From Planctomycetota bacterium (lineage in GTDB: Bacteria; Planctomycetota; UBA1135; GCA-002686595): 64,000 nucleotides of DNA. The stretch covers positions 62,001 to 126,000 of the forward strand of contig JACKHV010000001.1 of NCBI GenBank assembly GCA_020638835.1, given 5' to 3'. Positions 1-8,133 of the stretch are shown in pieces (within the stretch, counting starts at the first letter, position 1; the number at the start of each line of letters is the position of its first letter). The position numbers and the translations under genes were made by a program. A model generated the notes under the pieces. That model made no database searches. It worked only from the letters and a program-made list of their open reading frames with translations, and had not been told where the DNA came from.

Positions 1-1
1 G

Positions 2-631
2 GCGGGAACCGTCGTCAGCGAGACCGGTGGCTACCAGGGGCAGCTGCTCGTGTTCCTCTTCGACGCGAACGGATTCGTCCTGGACGTCTTCCCGACGAGC
101 TGGAAGCGCAACTCGGACGGCGCGCTCGAGGCTCCGTTCCGCTTCGACTACGCGCCGACCGGCGAGCTGCACGTCGACGTCCTCTCGCTCGCGGACGCGG
201 TGACCTTCCGCGTCGATGTCGACGCCTTCGTCGCGCCGCTCGAGGACCTGCGCGTCACGCTGCTCGACGCCGCGCCGGCGGACGACTGGAGCTTCCGTGT
301 CGTCGACGCCGAGACGGGCGCGGAGCTCGCCGAGTACGAGGTCGAGGTGCGCGTCGACGACGGCGAACCGCGCCGCTTCCGCGCGGCAGCTGTCGAGCGC
401 GAAGGGCAGGCGCCGCGGACCGACACGCACCTCTGGACCACCATCGCCGGCAACCTGCGCTGGAACCGCTTCGAAGCCGTCGGACCGCTGCGCAGCCTGC
501 CGACGAGCTCGCGCCTCGCCTGGACCGTGCGCGCAGACGGCTACCTGCACGCCGAAGGCACCGAAGCGTCATTCGAGCTCGACCCGAACGGCTCCGGGCT
601 CACTGCCACGGTGCCCCTACGCCCGGAGTGA
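2..631 (+). CDS. C-terminal part of an unrecognised protein (5' end outside window)
   Basis: The frame is open from base 2 to the TGA at 629-631, giving 209 residues with no start inside that can be trusted (the GTG at 50 is only an internal Val codon). The fragment is acidic and has alternating hydrophobic stretches typical of secreted beta-sandwich domains. A segment around residues 80-125 (DAETGAELAEYEVEVRVDDG) looks like a carboxypeptidase-regulatory or CNA-B-like repeat. No catalytic motif is visible. A TAGAGT box and a new gene follow within 100 bases, so this is the end of its transcription unit or close to it. Function is not assigned. Confidence 0.6.
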   Translation, partial: AGTVVSETGGYQGQLLVFLFDANGFVLDVFPTSWKRNSDGALEAPFRFDYAPTGELHVDVLSLADAVTFRVDVDAFVAPLEDLRVTLLDAAPADDWSFRVVDAETGAELAEYEVEVRVDDGEPRRFRAAAVEREGQAPRTDTHLWTTIAGNLRWNRFEAVGPLRSLPTSSRLAWTVRADGYLHAEGTEASFELDPNGSGLTATVPLRPE

Positions 632-726
632 GCCCCGCCCGCGAGAATCCCGTTTAGAGTGCAACGGAAGGCCTGCCGGCGCACTGTCAGGTGTGGATTC
701 GCCACGAACCTCGAACGAGACCCGCC

Positions 727-2325
727 ATGAAGATCCTCACCATCTCGACCCTCACGCTCATCGCCGCCCCGGCCTTCGGTCGGTCCGACGTGCTCTATCA
801 CATCGATCGCCCCGCCGGCGTGCTGTCGGGTTGGGGGCACTCGCTCGTCATGCTCGACGACGTCGACGACGACGGAGTCGACGACCTCGCGGTGGGCATC
901 TTCGTCCACGGCGGCGGCAACGTCGCGACGGTGCACTCCGGCGCGACGGGCGCGCACCTCTACACCTTGGTCGCCCCGGTCGAGCCGCTGTTCTACGGCG
1001 CGGGCATCACCAGCGTGCGCGACGAGAACGGTGACGGCGTGTCCGACGTCGTCGTCGTCGGAAGCCACTCGGGCGACCCGAACTCTCCCGACGGCTCGAT
1101 CATCGTCTACTCGGGTGCCGACGGCGCGCAGTTGCGCCTCGTCCGCCCGACCGCCGGTCTGTTCTTCCAGTCGCACGCGCAAGAGAATCAGCCCGCCGTG
1201 GCCGACCTCGACGGCGACGGTCACGACGAAGTCTTCGTGCGCACGACGGGCGGGCTCGGCGGCTATCAGCTCTCGCTGATGTCGACGACGACCGGCCAGG
1301 CGCTCTTCACGGTCACGCCCGCCGGACTCGGCAACTTCACCGGCCCGCTGTTGGCGCGCCTCGACGATCACGACGGCGACGGCGTCGACGACCTCGCGGT
1401 TCCCGTGCGCAACGGGTTCGACGCGCGCGTCGAGATCCGCTCCGGCGCGACCGGCGCGTGGATCACGGACATCGAGCCGCGCGGTGCGCACCACCTGACG
1501 GGCAATGGAGAGCCATTCTTCGCCGTGGACGACGTGGACGGAGACGGCATGCGGGACATCGCGCTGGGAGCGGTCTTCGACGGCTTCGTCGGCGTCTACT
1601 CCTCTGCGGACGGCAGCAAGCTGGAGCGCTGGGACTGCAGCGCTCAACCGATCGCTTGCTTCGGCTCGCGGCTCATCGAGATCGACGACATCAGCGGCGA
1701 CGGTCACTCCGACTTGATCGCGATGGAGTCGAACGCCTTCGGAAGCGGCGGCGTTCGCCTCTTCGGCCTCGACCCGATGACCGGCAAGCTTCTGTTCGAG
1801 GAACACAACGCCGCGCTGGCTGGTGGCTACTCGAACGCCGACCGCATCATCGACGCGCCTGGCCTCGACCCGCAGGGCTTCCCGAGCTTCGCGCTCTTCG
1901 AGGACCTCACCGGGCGAGTCGCCGTGCGGCGCATCCTGCCCGAGGTCGGCGCGCGGACGTGCCCCAGCAACCCGAACTCCTCGGGCGAAGCGGCGGTGCT
2001 CCACGCGCTCGGCTCCGCCTCGGTCTCGACGGACGAACTCTCCTTCGAGCTCGAACACGCGCCCGCGCTGCAGCCGGCCTTCTTCGCCTTCGGCAGTCAA
2101 CTGACTTCGCAGCCCTTCGGCGGCGGAACGCTGTGCATCGGCGGGATCGTGGGCCGCTTCCCCGCGGTGCACATGGACGCCTCGGGAGGCGCGGCCTTGT
2201 CCGTCGACCTCGCGAGCTTCAACGGCGAGATCGGATCGACTTGGACTTTCCAAGCCGTCTTCCGCGATCCCGCCGGTGACGGATTCTCGACCTCGGACGC
2301 GCTACGCATCGAGCTGCTTCCCTGA
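727..2325 (+). CDS. Secreted FG-GAP/VCBS-repeat protein
   Basis: The protein has 532 residues. The ATG at 727 is chosen because it opens directly on a signal peptide (MKILTISTLTLIAAPAFG), whereas the upstream in-frame GTG adds 12 unlikely residues. The mature part carries at least six Asp-rich calcium-binding loops of the FG-GAP type, for example DVDDDGVDDLAVG, DENGDGVSDVVVVG, DLDGDGHDEVFV and DVDGDGMRDIALG. They are spaced about 50 residues apart, as expected for an integrin-alpha-like seven-bladed propeller. The last 120 residues have no DG motifs and probably form a separate beta domain or sorting region. Such exported propellers are abundant in planctomycetes, usually with unknown ligands. 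A perfect 11-bp hairpin follows 45 bases downstream. Confidence 0.85.
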   Translation: MKILTISTLTLIAAPAFGRSDVLYHIDRPAGVLSGWGHSLVMLDDVDDDGVDDLAVGIFVHGGGNVATVHSGATGAHLYTLVAPVEPLFYGAGITSVRDENGDGVSDVVVVGSHSGDPNSPDGSIIVYSGADGAQLRLVRPTAGLFFQSHAQENQPAVADLDGDGHDEVFVRTTGGLGGYQLSLMSTTTGQALFTVTPAGLGNFTGPLLARLDDHDGDGVDDLAVPVRNGFDARVEIRSGATGAWITDIEPRGAHHLTGNGEPFFAVDDVDGDGMRDIALGAVFDGFVGVYSSADGSKLERWDCSAQPIACFGSRLIEIDDISGDGHSDLIAMESNAFGSGGVRLFGLDPMTGKLLFEEHNAALAGGYSNADRIIDAPGLDPQGFPSFALFEDLTGRVAVRRILPEVGARTCPSNPNSSGEAAVLHALGSASVSTDELSFELEHAPALQPAFFAFGSQLTSQPFGGGTLCIGGIVGRFPAVHMDASGGAALSVDLASFNGEIGSTWTFQAVFRDPAGDGFSTSDALRIELLP

Positions 2326-2370
2326 GGGACGAGATCCGACGTGGACGGCCTCGCATGGGTCGGATAGAAA

Positions 2371-2400
2371 GGACGGCCCGCAGGCAGGTGCGGGCCGTCC
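2371..2400 (+). terminator. 11-bp hairpin between FG-GAP gene and octaheme gene
   Basis: GGACGGCCCGC (2371-2381) pairs perfectly with GCGGGCCGTCC (2390-2400) around an 8-nt loop. There is no T tract afterwards. The right arm ends only four bases before the ATG of the next gene, so the structure is either a terminator for the upstream gene with a leaderless downstream gene, or it occludes that gene's translation start. Confidence 0.6.
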
Positions 2401-2404
2401 TCGC

Positions 2405-4666
2405 ATGTCTCACAAGCTCACCATCGCGGTCGCGCTGCTCGGCGTGACCTGCTTCTCGAGCTGCGGCGAGGATCGGAAGGCTGCGCCGCGCGTTCCGCTC
2501 GCCTACGTCGGCGCCGACTCCTGCGCGGACTGCCACCCCGCGGAGACGGAGGCCTGGCGCGGATCGCACCACGACCTCGCGATGCAGATCGCGACGCCCG
2601 AGACCGTGCTCGGAGACTTCGCGGCGGAAGACTTCGTCAAGGACGAAGAGCGCACCAGCTTCGCGCGGCGCGGCGACCGCTTCTTCGTCACGACGCCCGG
2701 CCCGGACGGCGAGCGTACCGAGTACGAGGTCGCGTACACCTTCGGCTACACGCCGCTGCAGCAGTACTTGGTCGCCTTCCCCGGCGGTCGCTACCAAGCA
2801 CTCGCGGTCGCCTGGGACAGTCGCCCCGCCGAGGCGGGCGGACAGCGTTGGTTCCACCTGCACCCGGACGAAGAAGTCCCGGTGGGGGACGCGCTGCACT
2901 GGACGTCGCCGCTCGCGAACTGGAACCAGCAGTGCGCCGACTGTCACTCCACGCAGCTCTCGAAGAACTACGACCGCGCCTCGCGCAGCTACGCGACGAC
3001 TTGGGAGCTGATCGACGTCTCGTGCGAAGCCTGCCACGGGCGTGCCTCGCAACACGTCGCGACGGCGGAGTCGGGCGCCAACTTCGACCCGAACTTCGAC
3101 TTCGAGCGGCGCGTCACCGGTCCTGGCGGCTGGGTGATGGACGCGGGTCCGATCGCGCGCCGCGTGGGCGGCCCCGATCCGAACGTGCAGCTCGACACCT
3201 GCGCGCCCTGCCACTCGCGGCGCGGCGAGATCGTCGAGAACCGCGCGCCGGGCGAGGTCCTCACCGACGCCTTCCGACCCGCGCTGCTCGAGCGCGGCCT
3301 GTACCACGACGACGGCCAGATCGACGACGAGGTCTACGTCTGGGGGTCGTTCATGCAGAGCAGGATGCACGCGGCCGGCGTCGTCTGCTCGGACTGCCAC
3401 GACGCGCACAGCCTGAAGCTGAAGCTGCCCGGCAACGACCTGTGCTCGCGCTGCCACGATCGCGCGCAGTACGACGTGCCCGCGCACCATCACCACGAAG
3501 TCGGCACGCCCGGCGCGTCGTGCGTCGAGTGCCACATGCCCACGAAGCACTACATGGTCGTCGACCCGCGGCGCGACCACTCGATGCGCGTCCCGCGACC
3601 GGACCTGAGCGTCGAGCTCGGCGCGCCGAACGCGTGTGACGCGTGCCATGCCGACCAGGGCCCGGCGTGGGCCGCCGCTGCGGTCGACGAGTGGACGGGC
3701 GGCAAGCGTCCGCCGCACAGCGGGCAGGCGATCCACGCGGCTCGCGCGAGCCGGCCGGAAGGCGAGCGCGCGCTGGCGAGCTTGCTCGACGACTCGTTGC
3801 AACCTGCGCTCGTGCGCGCGACGGCGCTCTCGGAACTCGTGCATCGCCCCGGTCGCCGCAGCCCCGAGCTCGTCGAGCGCGGCCTGCTCGACCCGTCGGA
3901 ACTCGTCGTCTACGGCGCGCTGCAGTCGGCGGATCTACTGCCGCCCGAGCGCTTCGTCGGACTCGTCGCACCGCTGCTGCATCACCCGCGGCGCATCGTC
4001 CGCATCGAGGCGGCGCGCGCCCTGTTGCCACGCCACGAACAGCTGAGCGCGGACGACCGCGCCGCCTTCGACGCCGCTCACGCCGAGCGCATCGCGTCGC
4101 TCGAGTTCAACGCGGACGACCCGCGCGCGCTCGTCGATATCGGGCTGCTGCGCCAGATCACCGGCGACTTCGAGGCCGCCGAGGCGGCGTACCGCGAGTC
4201 GATCGAGCTCGGACCGTGGTACGCCGAAGCCTACGCGAACCTCGCCGACCTGCTGCGCGTCCAGGACCGCGACGCGGAGGGCGCGGAAGTGCTGCGCGCG
4301 GGGCTCGCAGTGACCGCCGACCCGGGTCCGCTCGAGCACGCGCTCGGCTTGAACCTCGTGCGCCAGGAACGTCTTCCCGAAGCGGTCTCGCACCTGCGTC
4401 GCGCCGCCGAGCTGCGTCCGGACATCTCGACCTTCGCGCATGTCTACGCCGTGGCGCTCGACTCCTTCGGCCGCAGGGACGCCGCCGCGAAGGTGCTCGA
4501 CGACGCTTTGCTGCTGCACCCTTCCGACCGCGACTTGCTGTACACGCGGATCAGCCTCCACAAGCTGCAAGGTGAGCGCGAGGAAGCGAACGCACTCGCC
4601 GAGCGGCTGCTCGAGATCGACCCGCTGGACGAAGACGCGAAGCGCTTCCTGAAAGAAGACTGGTAG
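2405..4666 (+). CDS. Octaheme c-type cytochrome with C-terminal TPR domain, lipoprotein
   Basis: The protein has 753 residues. The start is the ATG that gives a lipoprotein signal (MSHKLTIAVALLGVTCFSSC). Eight CxxCH haem-binding motifs are visible in order: CADCH, CADCH, CEACH, CAPCH, CSDCH, CSRCH, CVECH and CDACH. They fall in about the first 420 residues, with several extra His residues (including a HHHH run) available as distal ligands. From roughly residue 530 to the end the sequence becomes Ala/Glu-rich tetratricopeptide repeats (such as EAAEAAYRESIELGPWYAEA). Multihaem-plus-TPR lipoproteins of the cytochrome c554 type occur in planctomycetes and are thought to transfer electrons in the periplasm. 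The substrate here is unknown. It is followed by a strong terminator. Confidence 0.9.
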   Translation: MSHKLTIAVALLGVTCFSSCGEDRKAAPRVPLAYVGADSCADCHPAETEAWRGSHHDLAMQIATPETVLGDFAAEDFVKDEERTSFARRGDRFFVTTPGPDGERTEYEVAYTFGYTPLQQYLVAFPGGRYQALAVAWDSRPAEAGGQRWFHLHPDEEVPVGDALHWTSPLANWNQQCADCHSTQLSKNYDRASRSYATTWELIDVSCEACHGRASQHVATAESGANFDPNFDFERRVTGPGGWVMDAGPIARRVGGPDPNVQLDTCAPCHSRRGEIVENRAPGEVLTDAFRPALLERGLYHDDGQIDDEVYVWGSFMQSRMHAAGVVCSDCHDAHSLKLKLPGNDLCSRCHDRAQYDVPAHHHHEVGTPGASCVECHMPTKHYMVVDPRRDHSMRVPRPDLSVELGAPNACDACHADQGPAWAAAAVDEWTGGKRPPHSGQAIHAARASRPEGERALASLLDDSLQPALVRATALSELVHRPGRRSPELVERGLLDPSELVVYGALQSADLLPPERFVGLVAPLLHHPRRIVRIEAARALLPRHEQLSADDRAAFDAAHAERIASLEFNADDPRALVDIGLLRQITGDFEAAEAAYRESIELGPWYAEAYANLADLLRVQDRDAEGAEVLRAGLAVTADPGPLEHALGLNLVRQERLPEAVSHLRRAAELRPDISTFAHVYAVALDSFGRRDAAAKVLDDALLLHPSDRDLLYTRISLHKLQGEREEANALAERLLEIDPLDEDAKRFLKEDW

Positions 4667-4682
4667 CGGCGCTGGAATCGAG

Positions 4683-4717
4683 ACGGGGACCGTCGAGTCG
4701 TGCTCGACGGTCCCCGT
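4683..4717. terminator. 15-bp perfect hairpin between convergent genes
   Basis: ACGGGGACCGTCGAG (4683-4697) pairs with CTCGACGGTCCCCGT (4703-4717) around a 5-nt loop. It lies between the octaheme gene on the plus strand and the small Lys/Ala-rich gene on the minus strand, so it can serve as a bidirectional terminator. Confidence 0.8.
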
Positions 4718-4746
4718 TCCTGTCCGGTTCGCACCGGAGACGGCGA

Positions 4747-4881
4747 CTACTTCTTCTTCGGAGCCGGAGTGGTCGGCTTCGCGGCCGGCTTGGCGGCGGC
4801 AGCGGCGACGGGCTTCGCAGCGGGTTTGTTGGCGGACGCAGCAGCGGGCTTCGACTCGTTCTTCTTCTTGGGGTCGTTCAT
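4747..4881 (-). CDS. Small Lys/Ala/Pro-rich protein (44 aa), histone-H1-like composition
   Basis: This short reading frame encodes 44 residues starting MNDPKKKNESKPAAA, continuing with repeats of the form KPAAKP and ending PAPKKK. A textbook Shine-Dalgarno GGAGG lies nine bases before the ATG (minus-strand reading of CCTCC at 4891-4895), which is rare in this window and supports real translation. The composition (Lys, Ala, Pro and almost nothing else) resembles the C-terminal tail of eukaryotic histone H1 and bacterial Hc1/AlgP-type tails that bind nucleic acid non-specifically. The function is inferred from composition only. It ends just before the 15-bp bidirectional hairpin. The longer plus-strand frame over the same bases is its shadow. 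Confidence 0.7.
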   Translation of the reverse strand: MNDPKKKNESKPAAASANKPAAKPVAAAAAKPAAKPTTPAPKKK

Positions 4882-5055
4882 GTTGAAACGCCTCCGATCT
4901 CTGATTGCCTCGAGCGTTTCGCCGGGAAAGTCCGCGGCTCAGCGCTCGGCGCGGAGATTAGCTCCGCGCGTGGAAGCGTGTGGGGAATTCCGCCTCGGCG
5001 CGTCGTCGCTTCCCAGTTTCGATCCGGCGCACGACGCGCCCGTATATGCGTCGCG

Positions 5056-6660
5056 CTATGCGTCCCGCGCCGGTGCGTCGGCGTCTTCTTCGACGCGCTC
5101 GACGACGAGCGGAAGCACGAGCAGGAAGAACGACGCGAGCAGCACCGCGCCCATCGCGGCGGCGAGCCACTCGAGCTGCGAACCGATCTGCGGCAGGATG
5201 CCGACGAAAGGCGCGAAGGTCAGCGTCGTCGCGAGCAACAGCAGCGCGACGAACCAACGACCGAGTCCGCTCGCGCGCTGCGCGACGAGGAAGGCGAAGG
5301 CGGCGGTGGTGCACATCGCGCGCAGCGGCAAGCCGTCGGACGAGCGCAGGCCGAGCCCCTGGACGTGGTAGAGCAGTCCCGCCAGCGACGCGACGATCAA
5401 CGCGCCGCAGCTCGCCTCGAGCAGCAGCCCGTTGCGCTTCGGCCGGGCGTGCGACCAGCGCGCGAGGAAGCACAGCACGGCGAACACCCACGCCGCCTGC
5501 AGCGCGACCATCGCGTTGACCTCACCGTAGCTGGTCAGCTCCTCCGCGCCCGCCCGCGCCGTGATGAAGGCGTAGCCGATCCCGAAGGCCGGCAGCGCGA
5601 CGGCGACCAGCAGGGCAACCGCGCCGACGATGCCGCGCAGGATCGCGACCGTTCGGCGCTTGCGCGTCCCCGGCGTGTCGAGCACGAGCAACAGTCCGAG
5701 CACGGACAGCATGCCCCACTCCGGCGGAGACTCGCCCCACTCGAGCGTCCCGATCAGCGGCCACTGGAACCAGTTGCGCGCCGGCGCGCTGTCGCGCAAG
5801 TCCGTCGAGGCGAGGTGGCGCGTGCACGAGATCAGCGTCGCGATCGCGTGGCGCAGTGACGCGTCCTCGACGCGGTCCGCCGTGTCGAACGCCTGGTGGT
5901 ACACGCTGCAGCCGCCGACGAGCGCGAAGTTCATCCCCGGCACCACGCCGAGGAAGACCGAGAGGTCGGAGTCGTTCGGCATCTGCGAGTAGACGACTTC
6001 GGCGAAGCTGCTGCCGACGGGGTGGGGGCCACGCGCCCAGGCCGAGACCAGGTCGGCGTTGTCCTTCGACATCTGGAAGCAGACCAGCGGACCCGCGCCG
6101 CCCATCGCCTCGAGGTTCACGACGGCGCGCACGTCCTTCATCGCCGGGTGCGTGTCGCGGAAGTGCTTCGCGCCGAGCAGCCCGAGCTCTTCGCCGTCGC
6201 TGAGCACGAGCAACACGTCCTGGTCGAGCTGCGGACCGGCGACGAGCTCGCGGGCGAGCGCGAGGATCGCGACGCAACCCGAGCCGTCGTCCGCTGCGCC
6301 GGGGCCGCGCCGGACGGAGTCGTGGTGCGCGAGCACGAGCAGGGCTCCCGTCGGCTGCGAACCGGGAACGCGCGTGATCAAGTTGACGAGCTCGCGGTCG
6401 CGCTCCGACCAGCGTTGTTCTTCGACGACGAGCCCGAGTTCCTCGAGCCGGCCGCGCAAGTACGCGCGCGCCGCCACGTTCGCCTCGGAACCCGAAGGAC
6501 GCGTCTCGCGCGCGATCACTTCGAGGTCCCGCCGCGCCTCCGCCAACTGCGCGTCCGTCACGCCGAAGTCGCCGCGCGGCGCCAGGTCGCGCATCGCCAG
6601 ACCCAGCACGAGGAAGACGAGAACGATGGAGCCGTAGCGGTGGAGGCGGGCGAGCGTCAT
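5056..6660 (-). CDS. Membrane-bound M28-family metallopeptidase
   Basis: The protein has 534 residues; the ATG at 6660 is followed by a hydrophobic anchor (IVLVFLVLGLAM). The peptidase domain (about residues 30-300) shows the M28 zinc site in order: AHHDS, GAADDGSG (bridging Asp), SDGEELGLLGA (catalytic Glu and ligand Glu), a further Asp in NDSD, and YHQAFDTADRV with the last His. The C-terminal half has about six hydrophobic segments, giving the layout of the Fxna/ER metallopeptidase type rather than a soluble aminopeptidase. It probably cleaves peptides at the outer face of the membrane. It diverges from the class V aminotransferase gene, with 87 bases between the two starts. Any longer upstream reading frame is antisense to that neighbour. 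Confidence 0.88.
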   Translation of the reverse strand: MTLARLHRYGSIVLVFLVLGLAMRDLAPRGDFGVTDAQLAEARRDLEVIARETRPSGSEANVAARAYLRGRLEELGLVVEEQRWSERDRELVNLITRVPGSQPTGALLVLAHHDSVRRGPGAADDGSGCVAILALARELVAGPQLDQDVLLVLSDGEELGLLGAKHFRDTHPAMKDVRAVVNLEAMGGAGPLVCFQMSKDNADLVSAWARGPHPVGSSFAEVVYSQMPNDSDLSVFLGVVPGMNFALVGGCSVYHQAFDTADRVEDASLRHAIATLISCTRHLASTDLRDSAPARNWFQWPLIGTLEWGESPPEWGMLSVLGLLLVLDTPGTRKRRTVAILRGIVGAVALLVAVALPAFGIGYAFITARAGAEELTSYGEVNAMVALQAAWVFAVLCFLARWSHARPKRNGLLLEASCGALIVASLAGLLYHVQGLGLRSSDGLPLRAMCTTAAFAFLVAQRASGLGRWFVALLLLATTLTFAPFVGILPQIGSQLEWLAAAMGAVLLASFFLLVLPLVVERVEEDADAPARDA

Positions 6661-6666
6661 GCCGGC

Positions 6667-6741
6667 ATCATATTGGCGCGCCGCGCTCCACCGAAGCCGC
6701 GTCCGTCGGTCGTTGAGCGCGCGCCGCGCAGCGCCGACAAT
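6667..6741. promoter_or_regulatory. Divergent promoter pair with -10 boxes close to both ATGs
   Basis: On the minus strand TATGAT (6672-6667) ends six bases before the peptidase ATG. On the plus strand GACAAT (6736-6741) ends six bases before the aminotransferase ATG. Both distances place the transcription start at or next to the start codon, and neither gene has a Shine-Dalgarno. Confidence 0.45.
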
Positions 6742-6747
6742 CCGGCG

Positions 6748-7977
6748 ATGACCGCCCCCCTCGACCTCGACTTCGTCCGCGCGCAGTTCCCCGCCCTCGA
6801 CCAGCCGATCGCCTTGCTGGACAACGCCGGCGGCAGCGCGCCGGCTCGCCAGGTCATCGCCCGCGTCACTGAACACATGGAGCGGCGTCCCGTGCAGCTC
6901 GGCGCGAGCTACGCGCTGAGCCGCGAGGCGTCGGCCGCTGTGGACGCGGGCCGGCGTGCGGCGGAAGCGCTCGTCGGTGCGCGCGAGGGAGAAGTCGTGC
7001 TGGGACAGTCGACGACGACGAACATTGCGATGATCGCGAGCGCGCTCGCGGGCGGCTGGGGGCCCGGGGACGCCGTGGTGGTCAGCGACCTGGAGCACGA
7101 GTCGAACCGCGGGCCGTGGCGAAGACTCGCCGCGCGGGGCGTCGAGGTTCGCGAGTGGCGCATGCGCACCGAGACGGCGCAGCTGCACCCCGGCGACCTC
7201 GAACCGCTGCTCGACGACCGGGTGCGGCTCGTCGCGTTCACGCACTGCTCGAACGTCGTCGGTGCCGTGCACGACGTCGCGCGAGTCTGCGCTCGCGTCC
7301 GCAAAGCGGGCGCCTTGTCGATGGTCGACGGCGTGGCCTTCGCGCCGCACCGCCTGGTCGATGTCGACGCCCTCGGCTGCGACTTCTACGCGCTCAGCCT
7401 CTACAAGACCTTCGGGCCGCACCTCGGCCTGCTCTTCGGTCGCGCCGAGGTGCTGCGGCGCGCGCGCGGACAGAACCACTTCTTCATCGGCGAGGACGAG
7501 GTGCCCTACAAGCTCGAGCCGGGCAACGTGCCGTACGAGCTGTGCGCTTCCCTGGTCGGCATCGTCGACTACTTCGAGGCGCTCGACCGCCGCCACGGCG
7601 GGCCCGCGTCGGCCACGGCGCGCGAGCGGGTCGTCGCGGCCTACCGACTGATCGCGGACGCGGAAGCGCAGCTCGCCGCCCCTCTGCTGCGCTTCCTGCG
7701 CGACGACTCGCGCGTGCATCTGCTCGGCCCGCAGGAGGGAGGCGCGCGCGTTCCCACGGTCGCCTTCCACCTCGCGGACGGCCGCCCGGCCGGAACGATC
7801 GTGCCGGCGCTCGACGACTGCGGCCTCGCCGTGCGATGCGGACACTTCTACGCGCACCGAGCGATCCTCCGGCTCGGCCTGCTGAAGCGCGAGGGCGTCC
7901 TGCGTGCGAGCCTGGCGCACTACAACTCGTCGGCGGAAGTGGAGCGGCTGATCGAGGCGCTCGACGAGCTGCTCTGA
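6748..7977 (+). CDS. PLP-dependent class V aminotransferase, cysteine-desulfurase-like
   Basis: The protein has 409 residues. It opens with FVRAQFPALDQPIALLDNAGGS, the typical N-terminus of the cysteine-desulfurase-like subfamily (TIGR01976 type). Further on come GQSTTTN, the DLEHESNRGPW stretch that corresponds to the cofactor-stacking region, DGVAFAPHRLVDVDALGCDFY, and the Schiff-base Lys in SLYKTFGPHLGLLFG. The length matches the family. Members are PLP enzymes that act on cysteine, selenocysteine or related amino acids; the substrate cannot be read from the sequence. Selenocysteine lyase activity is possible given the selenocysteine signals elsewhere in the window, but nothing local proves it. 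Confidence 0.85.
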   Translation: MTAPLDLDFVRAQFPALDQPIALLDNAGGSAPARQVIARVTEHMERRPVQLGASYALSREASAAVDAGRRAAEALVGAREGEVVLGQSTTTNIAMIASALAGGWGPGDAVVVSDLEHESNRGPWRRLAARGVEVREWRMRTETAQLHPGDLEPLLDDRVRLVAFTHCSNVVGAVHDVARVCARVRKAGALSMVDGVAFAPHRLVDVDALGCDFYALSLYKTFGPHLGLLFGRAEVLRRARGQNHFFIGEDEVPYKLEPGNVPYELCASLVGIVDYFEALDRRHGGPASATARERVVAAYRLIADAEAQLAAPLLRFLRDDSRVHLLGPQEGGARVPTVAFHLADGRPAGTIVPALDDCGLAVRCGHFYAHRAILRLGLLKREGVLRASLAHYNSSAEVERLIEALDELL

Positions 7978-8133
7978 GCCACAGCGGCATGTCTCGAAAC
8001 GGCGTCAATTGCGCGGAATCGAGACAGTCTTTCGCGCACGGCGCTGGAGGCCAGCGGGACCACGCCGCTATCTTGCTCGCCAAATTCGGCCGATCGGCTC
8101 ACGGATCGGCGCCGCGCGACCGTTGCCCCCCGC

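Noticed and set aside
4700..5371. Plus-strand frame rich in Ala/Gly/Phe
   Set aside because: It is the reverse of the 44-residue Lys/Ala/Pro gene and of the peptidase C-terminus. The minus-strand gene has a ribosome site and a terminator.
6661..7920. Long minus-strand extension upstream of the M28 peptidase
   Set aside because: It is antisense to the aminotransferase gene, whose PLP motifs are unmistakable. The peptide has no domain and is rich in Arg/Ala/Glu/His as typical antisense frames in GC-rich DNA.
7990..8026. TGTCTCGA/TCGAGACA inverted repeat after the aminotransferase gene
   Set aside because: The 8-bp arms are 21 bases apart with no T tract and unrelated to the palindrome family. 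It is too weak to call a terminator.
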